In this document: in pieces, positions 22,897 to 32,010 of the stretch | Layout of the letters: every line of letters starts with the position of its first letter | Position numbering within the stretch: the stretch's first letter is position 1 | DNA from: a virus | Reading direction: 5' to 3' (one strand) | Length of the DNA: 47,315 bases | IMG/VR virus record: IMGVR_UViG_3300031885_000030 | Coordinates: 1 to 47,315 of that record | Program-made: the position numbers and the translations under genes | Notes under the pieces: model-generated | What the model was told of the DNA's origin: nothing | The model's database searches: none | Seen by the model: the letters and a program-made list of their open reading frames with translations, nothing else

Positions 22897-24417
22897 ATGG
22901 CAACTGAAATACAATTATATCAAAGACGCGGCTTACCGCCTTCTTCAGGGCCAATGGTGAAGCCGCCTATGGAACTGGCCAACCAGTCAGGTCAGATAAA
23001 TTTCGGCAGGGTTATTACTAATATGGCTGGCGGTCTTCTTGAAAAGATAATTGATTCTCAGGTTGCTACTGACGATTCTAACGGTCAACTTGTAATGCAC
23101 CAGAACTTTCAGGCGTATCGGAAATGGCAGGATGAGAACCCCGATAAGATGGCGGATGAAGCCAAAAACGGAACGCAGTTTAAGTTAATGTTCGGCGATA
23201 CCGCTAAAAATCAGATTCTTAATTCAGCGCAGACACCCGAAGGCAAAGAACGTTTGAAATTACAATGGAATAATGGTTTGAAAGTTTATGGCGGTTACGC
23301 ACAAGACCACGCGATGAATTTGGCGGCAAGACAACAACAGGAAGAATTTGAAGCAGGTTTGGATTTGTTGAGTTTACAGGCCACGCGGGATGCAGAACAA
23401 AAGGCGATGGATTCTATTGGTGTAAGAGAAAAAAGAGGATTCATTACGCCCAAAAAGGCCGAATTATTGAGACGAAAATTTTATGCCACAACAAGCAAAG
23501 TAAAATCGGAGATGGCTCAATCGTTTTACGAACAGTCAATTCTTGGCATAGCGGCGCAACCAATATCAGAAGGTGGTGGATACGAAGCGGCGTTAAAAGC
23601 AGCCGATGACCCGAAGATTACTCTTGAAATGAGTAAACGAGGTGTTTCCCTGACTGAACAAGAACAGATAAGAAATGTGGTCAAGGCAAGATTGGCGGAA
23701 GTTCAAAGAGTTGGAACGGAAAACGAAAAGAAGAAACTAAACGGTCTGTTGGTTGACACCAATATGCCGCCAAATGATATTTATGACCAGATAAAAGCAA
23801 CACAATTTTTGAATGCGGATGAACAAAGACAATACAACGAATGGTTTCAAACAAAAATTGAACTGGCAAAGAATCCAAAACCTATAAAGACACCTACTGA
23901 TGTCTGGTCTAAATTCGACGACAGGGTTCGCGCTTATTATGATGGCAAAGAAAACAGGGATACGTTGATTGCCGATATGAATCAAATGGCCTACGGTAAA
24001 AATCCTATAATGTCTGATGTCGATTACAGGGAATTTAAGAAGCAAATTGATAATCCGTTACCGCCTGAAGTTGCTAAATACTATGATATTGCAATAAGTA
24101 ATATGTATAAATCTCTCGTAGGCGACCCTGGACTTTTGGGAACAAAGGCGGGTGAGGAGGAAAATTACATCAAAGCGAGAACGGCGTTATTCCAAGAGGT
24201 TATGACCGGCAAAATAAAAGGAAATGAAATCCTATCTCGCGGCGAGGAATTGACGAAACAATACGAAAGGACACCGGAAGAAAAAGCCATTGATAACTTT
24301 AAAAAAATGCAGGAAGAGGATGAGGCGATTAAGGCGGTGAAAGAACATATGAAAGGCCAGAAGAAAGGCCAAAAATCCATTGTTGAAAAAGGCAGAGATA
24401 TTTTGAGAGGTAAATGA
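22897..24417 (+). CDS. internal virion protein (T7 gp15-like, ejection tube)
   Basis: This 506-aa, strongly helical and charged protein follows the gp14-like gene, the normal gp15 position. It has PPMELANQSGQINFGRVITN near the start, then long helices with few cysteines (NLAARQQQEEFEAGLDLLSL, ALLRRKFYATTSKVKSEMAQ-like segments) and a Lys/Glu-rich C-terminus (KAVKEHMKGQKKGQKSIVEK). It probably forms the periplasmic conduit for DNA with the next protein. Sequence similarity to T7 is weak; position carries the call. Confidence 0.62.
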   Translation: MATEIQLYQRRGLPPSSGPMVKPPMELANQSGQINFGRVITNMAGGLLEKIIDSQVATDDSNGQLVMHQNFQAYRKWQDENPDKMADEAKNGTQFKLMFGDTAKNQILNSAQTPEGKERLKLQWNNGLKVYGGYAQDHAMNLAARQQQEEFEAGLDLLSLQATRDAEQKAMDSIGVREKRGFITPKKAELLRRKFYATTSKVKSEMAQSFYEQSILGIAAQPISEGGGYEAALKAADDPKITLEMSKRGVSLTEQEQIRNVVKARLAEVQRVGTENEKKKLNGLLVDTNMPPNDIYDQIKATQFLNADEQRQYNEWFQTKIELAKNPKPIKTPTDVWSKFDDRVRAYYDGKENRDTLIADMNQMAYGKNPIMSDVDYREFKKQIDNPLPPEVAKYYDIAISNMYKSLVGDPGLLGTKAGEEENYIKARTALFQEVMTGKIKGNEILSRGEELTKQYERTPEEKAIDNFKKMQEEDEAIKAVKEHMKGQKKGQKSIVEKGRDILRGK

Positions 24418-27400
24418 TGCCAGAAGTAATTGAACAATTATTAAAAAAACAATCAGAACAGGAACCTAATTATAGAGTTCTTGGTCCTTCAGAACAGTCA
24501 AATTATGAAGGGACTGGTAGTAAGATAGACAAGTATTTGTCCGAAACGAAAGACAAACTTCGCACGGGCGGTATGCCTGAAAATGATATAGCCACTTATC
24601 TTGTTTCCGATAAGGATTTTATACTTCAAAAGGGTGGATTTACTAAACAAGATGTTGATAATTATTTATTATTAGATAAAGCAGTTCGAGTTTTTCACGA
24701 CCCTTCCGGCCCGCCAGAACTGTTACCTGCACCAATACCGGAACAAGATATAATCGGGGCGATACCCGACCGAGGCGTAATCAGTCAGATTGTCAGTAAT
24801 ATGAAAGTGGCACTAAATAGAACAGACCCACAAGAAAGATTCGATGGTATTTTTCACGCTCTTGACCCGATTTTAGACCCTGCGGCATATATGATTTATA
24901 AGGCGGTGAATGGTAGATACTTGAATGGGCCGGAAATCCTTATGGCGGCGGCCAAAAGGTCTATAAAAGATTTAGGCCAATCGACTGATGGATTAGACCA
25001 GATGACACCTGATGAAACCGTTACGTGGGCGTTGGATTACAATCCGTCTGGTTTTGTAAAATCACTTTCGGATTTAATAGAGTTTGGTTCGGCTATGGGC
25101 AAAACACGTAGTGTTCTGGGATTGCCTATGCCAGTCGGCAGTAAACTTCCTTTAGGATATAAAATGACGATAGGCGGGACGATGATGGCCGTTCCTTCGA
25201 TGACTAAACAAATAGCAAGACAAGTCCAGTTCGCTGAAAATCCCATAGATGCAATAATGGAAGTCGGCAGGTCAGGATTGTATGGTTTTACCGGCGGAAT
25301 GGGAATTGAATTAGGTCTGGGCGGCATCGGTGCGGCGGGACGAACCAAATCAGCACAATGGGCGATGAACAAGACGAGGGGATTATGGCAAAAGGTCGTT
25401 GATATTCCAGTTGATTATATTAAGAATCTCAAACCGGAATCTAATCTCGGCAAATTCAGGACTTTTTTAGGTGAGCATTTAGTTGGAGTTAATGACCCCG
25501 AATATCTCGCCGCAAACCAGCAAAGGCAGGGCCAGATTATACAACGGACGCAGGAAGTTGATGCCTTAGTCAAAAAATTCAATGACATTACCGACAAAAT
25601 CGCCAGTTGGTCTGAAGACCCCGACGCCCACAAGAAGATGACGCAAATCTTGACTGCCGGTTCTCTCGACCTTCCCGGGCGCACACGATTGGCCGAACAG
25701 ACGCTTGGCAAAGATGTTGTGGCAGGATTATCGGTAGAAGATGCCGCCAAAGGTTCTGCTCTTAGAATGAGATTGGATTTACCACCTGAATTACAGGCGT
25801 GGGTAGAAGAAGCGCAACAAGCTAACAAGGAATCGGCGAAAGAATTGGTGGAGTATTTCAGGGCAGTAGGTAAAAATTCTTTGGCGAATGTCATACAGGA
25901 CAACGCCGGGACTTATCTACCCCGTAAATTTGCCGAATATGAAAAACCGATGATAGCAAAAATATGGGGGTGGCTTAAACGGCCTCGATATGGCGGTGGC
26001 GAATTCGGGATTCGCAAGGATAAGTGGACTTTATGGGAGGAAGGAAAAGCGGTCGGGAAATTTGAGACATCCGAAGATGCCGTTGCCGAATTTGAAAAAA
26101 GAATCATCGCGCAAGGAGAAATTAAGGCGGCGGAAGTTGGTTCTCTCGGTAAATCTTTGAGGGAAAATCTTAACGTCGGGAAGAAAATAGAAAAGGTCAA
26201 GGCCGGAGTTGGGGACGTTCCTGAAACTTTGCTACCCACAAAAAAAGACGTATCTGTAACTTACGGTGGCAAACAATATACGATTAAACCTCCTTTGTCT
26301 ATTGAACAAATGGAGAAACTCGGCGTGATACAAGACCCTCGATATTTGCTTGCCAACGCTATGGTCGAGGGTAAGGCGGACATTGAGAATCTTAAATTTG
26401 CAAATTTTGTGTCCTCAAAATGGGGTGTAAAACCGCCGTCTGATATGACCGCCAAAGAAGTATCCGAATGGGCTGGCAAACAGGGTATGGTTAGAGTGCC
26501 GGATATGCCGGAATATGGCGCATTAGCGGGTCAGATGTTGCCGAAAACAATGGCAACGGATATGAAAATTTTAATCGAAAGACCCGAAAACGAAGTTGCC
26601 AGATTCCTCGCGCCATATATGAAACTCTGGAAGATGAGTAAAACCAGTTGGAATCCGGCGACGCATTTCAGGAATTTGATGGGCAATTTTGTATTCGCTG
26701 ATTTTGCGGGAACCTCTCCTTGGAACGCCGATAACTGGCCTTATTATCAAAAGGCAGTTAAACAGATTATTTCTAAGGATTCTGTTTACCAAAAAGCCGT
26801 CAAGGAAGGCGTAATCGGCACGGAATACTACGGTACGATGGTTGAAAAATCATTGAATTATACGGGTTCGGCGGATGATTTTTTTGAGAAATTTTTGATT
26901 GCGGCGGATAAGGCGAGTGGGAAGGCGGGTGAAGTTTACGCTGCGGAAGACCAGATTTATAAACTGGCGGCTTTCAATAAATATATTGATATTGGAATGT
27001 CTGAAAAAGACGCCTTGAAAGAGGTCAATAAGTGGTTTCCGAATTATAAACTGCTTTCCCCGATAACGCAAAAGATAGCGAAATCCCCATTCGGCGCACC
27101 GTTCCTTGCGTTTACCGACCAATCGTTAAAAATTTACCTCCGGGCGACAAGGGAACATCCCATTAAGGCCGCGAAATGGATGGCGATGCCGGGACTTGTC
27201 ACAGAGTTCAGTCAGAGATATTTAGGTATGTCGCCTGCTGAAAAGGATTTAATCGACCAGAGTAGAAGTTACTTTGAACCTATTCTGCCGGGAAGAGATA
27301 ATGATGGTCGTGGCGTTACAGGCGACTGGCGGTGGACGATACCTTTAGCTAACGACCTTGTTCCTAATATGCAGGGGACTGGTATTAAGTTTCCGTGGGC

Positions 27401-27875
27401 ATTACAAAATCCGTTCTTTACATCAGCGGCACAATTAGTTACCGGAACTAATGTTTTCACAGGTCAACCAATCACAAAAGAGTATAATTCTATTGGCAGA
27501 AAGATTTTAGACCACGCCATTGCCGTCTCGTCAGGAGTTGCGCCTTTACCGACAGTTTCTACTTATGGGATAAAACGAATTTATAATGCTTCTAAAGATG
27601 AGTTCAAGGCAAGAGAAACATTGACAAGAGCGGTTGTTGGCGTTTTGACGGGTATAAATGTCCGCGCTCCTTATATCGACAGGCAGAAACTCATTACACA
27701 GTTAAGAGATGATGTTCTGACTGGCGACCCTACCGAAATCGCAAAAGTGGCAGAAAAGATAGTGGAGTTTGACGTTACTTATCGCCGAGACGACCAGCCG
27801 CTTATCACAAAAGAAGGATTACAGAAAGCCATAGAGACCTATATGATTAAAGAATTGACTGGAGAAACAAAATGA
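24414..27875 (+). CDS. giant internal virion/ejection protein (T7 gp16 position, LPD-type region)
   Basis: This 1153-aa protein overlaps the previous stop (ATG 24414 or 24417). It takes the place of T7 gp16 but no lysozyme or transglycosylase motif is visible. The C-terminal half has YMKLWKMSKTSWNPATHFRN, then LMGNFVFADFAG, a phrase found in large polyvalent phage proteins injected with DNA. Mid-region: DNAGTYLPRKF, WLKRPRYGG. Helix-rich N-terminus with Gly-rich stretch at about 230-310. It is inferred to be ejected into the cell. Confidence 0.65.
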   Translation: MMPEVIEQLLKKQSEQEPNYRVLGPSEQSNYEGTGSKIDKYLSETKDKLRTGGMPENDIATYLVSDKDFILQKGGFTKQDVDNYLLLDKAVRVFHDPSGPPELLPAPIPEQDIIGAIPDRGVISQIVSNMKVALNRTDPQERFDGIFHALDPILDPAAYMIYKAVNGRYLNGPEILMAAAKRSIKDLGQSTDGLDQMTPDETVTWALDYNPSGFVKSLSDLIEFGSAMGKTRSVLGLPMPVGSKLPLGYKMTIGGTMMAVPSMTKQIARQVQFAENPIDAIMEVGRSGLYGFTGGMGIELGLGGIGAAGRTKSAQWAMNKTRGLWQKVVDIPVDYIKNLKPESNLGKFRTFLGEHLVGVNDPEYLAANQQRQGQIIQRTQEVDALVKKFNDITDKIASWSEDPDAHKKMTQILTAGSLDLPGRTRLAEQTLGKDVVAGLSVEDAAKGSALRMRLDLPPELQAWVEEAQQANKESAKELVEYFRAVGKNSLANVIQDNAGTYLPRKFAEYEKPMIAKIWGWLKRPRYGGGEFGIRKDKWTLWEEGKAVGKFETSEDAVAEFEKRIIAQGEIKAAEVGSLGKSLRENLNVGKKIEKVKAGVGDVPETLLPTKKDVSVTYGGKQYTIKPPLSIEQMEKLGVIQDPRYLLANAMVEGKADIENLKFANFVSSKWGVKPPSDMTAKEVSEWAGKQGMVRVPDMPEYGALAGQMLPKTMATDMKILIERPENEVARFLAPYMKLWKMSKTSWNPATHFRNLMGNFVFADFAGTSPWNADNWPYYQKAVKQIISKDSVYQKAVKEGVIGTEYYGTMVEKSLNYTGSADDFFEKFLIAADKASGKAGEVYAAEDQIYKLAAFNKYIDIGMSEKDALKEVNKWFPNYKLLSPITQKIAKSPFGAPFLAFTDQSLKIYLRATREHPIKAAKWMAMPGLVTEFSQRYLGMSPAEKDLIDQSRSYFEPILPGRDNDGRGVTGDWRWTIPLANDLVPNMQGTGIKFPWALQNPFFTSAAQLVTGTNVFTGQPITKEYNSIGRKILDHAIAVSSGVAPLPTVSTYGIKRIYNASKDEFKARETLTRAVVGVLTGINVRAPYIDRQKLITQLRDDVLTGDPTEIAKVAEKIVEFDVTYRRDDQPLITKEGLQKAIETYMIKELTGETK

Positions 27876-30058
27876 GAATCATAATCGCAATCGCAATCAC
27901 AATAACGATTTTATTGTTTACCAATTTTGTTTTCGCCACCGTTCCCGCCGATGAGAGTATCGTTCAGGACTTCAATTGCGACGGCAACGAGACGACTTAT
28001 ACATTCACGCAGAAGGGATATACCTCTTCTGATTTCAGGGTTTATAAATATATTATTGCTGACGGCAACTTGATAGGACTGACGAAAAATATCGATTATA
28101 CGATTATACCGACTGGGGGCAGTTACCTGAACGGCGGGGTTATAACCATTGACCCGCCTTTTTCGTCGGCTTATCAGGTTATCGTTAAAAGACATATCGT
28201 CAGGTCGCAGGAATTGGCTTTTCCTTCTGTTACTCCGAGAACAGTAGAAACGGCTCTTGATAAACTTATAAGAATTGCGCAGGATATAGACAGTACGGGT
28301 GGAGGTGGTGGCGGAGATGGCGTTGGAGATATGAATGTTTCCCTTGAGGGATTCAGCCATTCTCTTTTAAGTAGTTTGGATTTTGATGCTTCTAAACATA
28401 CAGGTTTTGAACGAGTATTAACAAAAGGCAATTTAACCGTTTCAAGTCCTCTTGTCAAGAGTACCTCCAGACAGGTTATAGGAGGTGATGTTGATATATC
28501 TTTGCCTGTTGGCAATCTTACTGCTGCCTCAAATAAAGTAATAGTAACTGGCGGTATAGGTGCGGTTATAGGCACAGGCGCGACGATAGATGTCGATACT
28601 GGCAATATCCCCATTACCGGCCTGTTAGGTTATAATGCAAATAAATACATCGACCACACAGGGGTCAGTATAACTCCGACTTCTCCTTTGACCGGCGGTG
28701 GGACAATAGCCGCAAACAGGACTTTGGGACTTGCCGGTTTGACTGGTATCGGTGGGGCCAACTACCTGATAGGCGTGAAATCTACCGGAACGGAATGGGA
28801 AGCGAAGCAACTTATAGCCGGTTCTAATATATCGATTACGCACGGAACGGGTTCTGTAACATTATCTTCGTCCGGTGGAGGCGGGGGCGGCGATGTTAAT
28901 AGTTTTGTTCACGGTGATTATCTGAGTACCGTTTCCGACGGAACTAAAATATCTCACGGATTCGATTTAGTCCCATTGGTGGATATTGCCTGCGAGGACA
29001 TAGACGTAAAGGTGAGAATAACCGACGTTAATACTTCCAATTTCACGGTGGCCGTCAAGGATTGCAACAACGAAGCGGCGATTGCAACTACTCTTATCTG
29101 GAAGGCCATCGACCCCAACGGGACTGGTGGCGGCGGCGGTGATGGCAACGGAACGCCCGTTACTGTAACTGCGCCAATATCCCTGAACGGTCAGCAAGTA
29201 GGTTTAGATTATAATACTACCCGTCTGTATCTCGATTCCAGCAACAAAATCGATGTTAATCAATCGAAGATTCTGCATAATTCTCTGGGCAGTTTGCAGG
29301 GCGGTACTACCAGCCAGTATTATCATTTGACTTCTGCTCAACAATCCGCTTTGCATAGTTCCGTTACTATTACGGATGTACCGTTGACTCTAATCGGTCA
29401 AGAATTGACTTTCAATTATAACCACGATGATTTCGAGACCGACGGCAACGACTTGATTTTGAAAGATGTCGTTCGTATGGTCGGCGACCAGAACGTTGAC
29501 GGCATTAAAAACTTCACGTCTTTCCCGACAACTCCCAACGCAGATGCGATGAGTGCTTTGCAGGTAGTTAATTTAAGACAACTAAATGCGACTGCCGGTA
29601 GTCAGATTATTCAGGTGGTTAATTACCAAACGGCGGATATGAATACAGGCAAAACGGCGATTCCTTATGATATTACGATACCTCAAATCACAGAAGGAAA
29701 TCAATTTATGTCCTGTTCTATTACGCCGACTTCGGCAACAAACAAACTGAAAATTGATGTTATAATAAATCTTCAATACAGTTCGCCATTAGTAACTCCG
29801 CGACTTACTGTTGCTCTTTTTCAGGATACAACAGTAAATGCCTTAGCTGTTACTTGTGAACATGGAAGTTCTTACATTAACCATATACTATTGAGTCATT
29901 ATATGACGGCTGGAACTACATCGGAAACAACTTTTAGGGTTAGGGCTGGTGGTACTAATGGTGCATACAATGTTACGTTCAATGGTGACAGTGGTTCGAA
30001 AAAATTCGGCGGCGTTTTATATTCCAGTATCACCATAACCGAGATTAAAGGGGATTGA
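27872..30058 (+). CDS. tail fibre protein with signal peptide and collagen-free Gly linkers
   Basis: The 728-aa protein starts MRIIIAIAITITILLFTNFV FA, a Sec-type signal. Residues about 25-140 look like a T7 gp17-like attachment domain (YTFTQKGYTSSDFRVYKYII, NIDYTIIPTGGSYLNGGVIT, PRTVETALDKLIRIAQDID). Poly-Gly linkers follow (TGGGGGGDG; SSGGGGGGD; TGGGGGDG), then repeated beta modules (PLTGGGTIAANRTLGLAG) and a beta-sandwich-like tip (SCSITPTSATNKLKIDVIIN to KFGGVLYSSITITEIKG). Attachment domain, linkers and receptor-binding tip fit an adsorption fibre. Its stop overlaps nothing, and a membrane protein follows after 3 nt. Confidence 0.75.
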   Translation: MRIIIAIAITITILLFTNFVFATVPADESIVQDFNCDGNETTYTFTQKGYTSSDFRVYKYIIADGNLIGLTKNIDYTIIPTGGSYLNGGVITIDPPFSSAYQVIVKRHIVRSQELAFPSVTPRTVETALDKLIRIAQDIDSTGGGGGGDGVGDMNVSLEGFSHSLLSSLDFDASKHTGFERVLTKGNLTVSSPLVKSTSRQVIGGDVDISLPVGNLTAASNKVIVTGGIGAVIGTGATIDVDTGNIPITGLLGYNANKYIDHTGVSITPTSPLTGGGTIAANRTLGLAGLTGIGGANYLIGVKSTGTEWEAKQLIAGSNISITHGTGSVTLSSSGGGGGGDVNSFVHGDYLSTVSDGTKISHGFDLVPLVDIACEDIDVKVRITDVNTSNFTVAVKDCNNEAAIATTLIWKAIDPNGTGGGGGDGNGTPVTVTAPISLNGQQVGLDYNTTRLYLDSSNKIDVNQSKILHNSLGSLQGGTTSQYYHLTSAQQSALHSSVTITDVPLTLIGQELTFNYNHDDFETDGNDLILKDVVRMVGDQNVDGIKNFTSFPTTPNADAMSALQVVNLRQLNATAGSQIIQVVNYQTADMNTGKTAIPYDITIPQITEGNQFMSCSITPTSATNKLKIDVIINLQYSSPLVTPRLTVALFQDTTVNALAVTCEHGSSYINHILLSHYMTAGTTSETTFRVRAGGTNGAYNVTFNGDSGSKKFGGVLYSSITITEIKGD

Positions 30059-30061
30059 TTT

Positions 30062-30328
30062 ATGACGATTGAAACAACGGCGATTATAACGGGCGTATTT
30101 ATTCTTCTGATAGGTACGGTCATTTTGGCCATTGCCAAGCATCTTGCCAATTCCGATAAGCACCCCTGCAAAAAAGATATTGTTTTCAAAGATGTGTGCG
30201 CCTCGGAAATGACTGGCTTAAAAGATTGCTTCGAGTCCGAGGTCAAATCCGTCAATACTCGTCTTGAAGATTTGAAAGTCGATGTCAAAAACGGCTTTGA
30301 TGATATTAAGGATTTACTGAAAACATGA
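30062..30328 (+). CDS. membrane-anchored coiled-coil protein (holin- or spanin-like candidate)
   Basis: The 88-aa protein has one transmembrane helix (TAIITGVFILLIGTVILAIA) near the N-terminus, then a soluble domain with two cysteines and a coiled-coil (VKSVNTRLEDLKVDVKNGFD, then DIKDLLKT). Small proteins of this shape after the fibre gene often belong to lysis (holin or i-spanin). Its stop overlaps the next micro-gene. Confidence 0.5.
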   Translation: MTIETTAIITGVFILLIGTVILAIAKHLANSDKHPCKKDIVFKDVCASEMTGLKDCFESEVKSVNTRLEDLKVDVKNGFDDIKDLLKT

Positions 30329-30474
30329 CCCCCGAAGAACAGAAACAACTCGAATGTCAGAAAAAAGAGATTGAAGCATTGAATTGTCGTCTGGAATCTA
30401 AAGAAGCTGAAATAGGCGATTTGAAGGCCAAAATTAAGGAATTAATGGTAAATTTCAAAAGTAGTGAAAAATGA
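30325..30474 (+). CDS. 49-aa coiled-coil micro-protein
   Basis: ATG 30325 (ATGA overlap) to TGA 30472-30474, which overlaps the next start. MTPEEQKQLECQKKEIEALN, then CRLESKEAEIGDLKAKIKEL is a near-continuous heptad pattern. It may pair with the coiled coil of the 30062 protein. Function unknown. Confidence 0.5.
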   Translation: MTPEEQKQLECQKKEIEALNCRLESKEAEIGDLKAKIKELMVNFKSSEK

Positions 30475-31193
30475 AGAAATCATTGATAATTTTGATTGTG
30501 TTTTTCTTTGCGGGAACAATACGGGCTTCACTTTTTGACGGACTTATAGCTTACTGGACGCTGGATGAGACAACCGGCTTTGTCTATTCGGAAGAAGTAA
30601 ATGGCTTGGACGGGATATGCTCCGTAAATATATCAGGAGTAACTGTTGCCGGCCATAAAGGCAACGCCTATTACATCACAACAACAGATGTTTCCGTTTA
30701 CCAAGCGCAAAGCATCGTAGGAGTAAACGAAATGACGATTGCATTTTGGCTGAAAAGAGGAGCAGTTTATGAATTTGGTTTTGCCAACGGGCAGGTCGGA
30801 CTTGGTTATTCTTTGGCTTGTTATTTTGCCAATGAAATAGGACAAACTGATTTTGTCATCAATACCAGTCCTGCCGCGTGGTCAAATAACACAATTCCTA
30901 ATGATAACAATTTTCATTCAGTTATTTTAACTTATGATAAAAACGCGACCCCCTCGACCCACTTCTATTTAGATTCCAATGATTTAACTCTTTATTATTC
31001 CGAGGATGGACTTGTTTTGCCTACATTGACGGATTCTGTTTTATATTTTTCGCAGGCATTGGGTGGGGGAGAATGTGTTGTTGATGAGCCAGCAGTATGG
31101 AATCGTGTTCTTAGTTCAGGAGAAAGAGGAGATTGGATTAACAACGGAATTCCGATTGAACCGAATAATTGTTCTTGTAAGTGTATTGACTAA
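30471..31193 (+). CDS. secreted LamG/concanavalin-like adhesin
   Basis: The 240-aa protein has a signal peptide (MKKSLIILIVFFFAGTIRAS) and then one LamG-type domain: LFDGLIAYWTLDETTGFVYS, MTIAFWLKRGAVYEFGFANG, FHSVILTYDKNATPSTHFYL, VVDEPAVWNRVLSSGE. The C-terminus is NNCSCKCID, one of three Cys-rich tails in this cluster. LamG domains bind glycans or proteins. A virion adhesin or secreted factor are both possible. Confidence 0.68.
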   Translation: MKKSLIILIVFFFAGTIRASLFDGLIAYWTLDETTGFVYSEEVNGLDGICSVNISGVTVAGHKGNAYYITTTDVSVYQAQSIVGVNEMTIAFWLKRGAVYEFGFANGQVGLGYSLACYFANEIGQTDFVINTSPAAWSNNTIPNDNNFHSVILTYDKNATPSTHFYLDSNDLTLYYSEDGLVLPTLTDSVLYFSQALGGGECVVDEPAVWNRVLSSGERGDWINNGIPIEPNNCSCKCID

Positions 31194-31214
31194 AAATAAA
31201 TAGGAGTATTGAAA

Positions 31215-32003
31215 ATGAAGAAGTCGATAGTAATCGCGGCGGTAATAATCACGTTGTTGTCGTTGGGTGTAGCTTTCGGGACAAAAAGCAGCGTCTCAAT
31301 CGGCAGGCGCGGGGGCGAAATAATCTTTGATGCCAATAGTGCTGCCGGTATTGTTTTGGGGAATACAATTATTCTTCCAGACCCGCCGACAGGAACGATT
31401 GCCGATGCCTGCCAAATTTTATGGAACGGGAAGATTTCAGTTGTGCCGGATGTTTGCGCAACGATATGGAACGCCAAATCCAATATACCTGATGCCTGCC
31501 AAGCCGCTTATGATTCTACGAAAGCGACGGTTGACGAATATGCAAACGATTGGATTGATAAGGTTGGTCCCAACGATGTCTGCGTGATAACTGGGATTCC
31601 CTACGGCGATGGTGATGGCAATTACAAGGATGCAAACGGTTATGATGTGGCTTCTGTACTCGGCGACCAGTTATCGGAGAATTACGGGCCGAATAACTTT
31701 GTGCCACAGATAAACTTAGTTAATCCAGAAACTTTAACATCAACAGGAAACGCCAGTATTACAGGATTGACTTATTTATCGGGTACAGGCGGGGCTGGAC
31801 AGATTGTTACCTTGCCAGACGGTATTCAGGTTGGTAGTAAGAAAATTGTCTCAATGATAACTGACAGCAATTCTATAATTTTGCGCGTAAATCACGAAAC
31901 CAATGGAAGTCCATCGGATTATAATTGTAATGATAGTAACGATTATTTGTCTTTTACTTGGAATGGTCATTTATGGATGGTTGGTTGTGATACAACAGAT
32001 TAA
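31215..32003 (+). CDS. signal-peptide protein with internal Cys repeats
   Basis: ATG 31215 lies 8 nt after AGGAG; a TTG six bases earlier is too close. The 262-aa product starts with MKKSIVIAAVIITLLSLGVA, a signal. It has a threefold repeat with Cys: IADACQILWNGK, VPDVCATIWNAK, IPDACQAAYDST. The C-terminal half is beta-rich (LTYLSGTGGAGQIVTLPDGI, then FTWNGHLWMVGCDTTD) like fibre knob ends. No known family. Confidence 0.55.
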   Translation: MKKSIVIAAVIITLLSLGVAFGTKSSVSIGRRGGEIIFDANSAAGIVLGNTIILPDPPTGTIADACQILWNGKISVVPDVCATIWNAKSNIPDACQAAYDSTKATVDEYANDWIDKVGPNDVCVITGIPYGDGDGNYKDANGYDVASVLGDQLSENYGPNNFVPQINLVNPETLTSTGNASITGLTYLSGTGGAGQIVTLPDGIQVGSKKIVSMITDSNSIILRVNHETNGSPSDYNCNDSNDYLSFTWNGHLWMVGCDTTD

Positions 32004-32010
32004 GGAAGTA

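Noticed and set aside
24165-24437. Leftward frames inside gp15/gp16-like genes
   Set aside because: Hydrophobic composition follows from the complement of charged coding sequence; no independent support.
27911-28360. 149-aa minus-strand frame under the tail fibre
   Set aside because: Mirror of a strong + strand gene with no ribosome site or domain.
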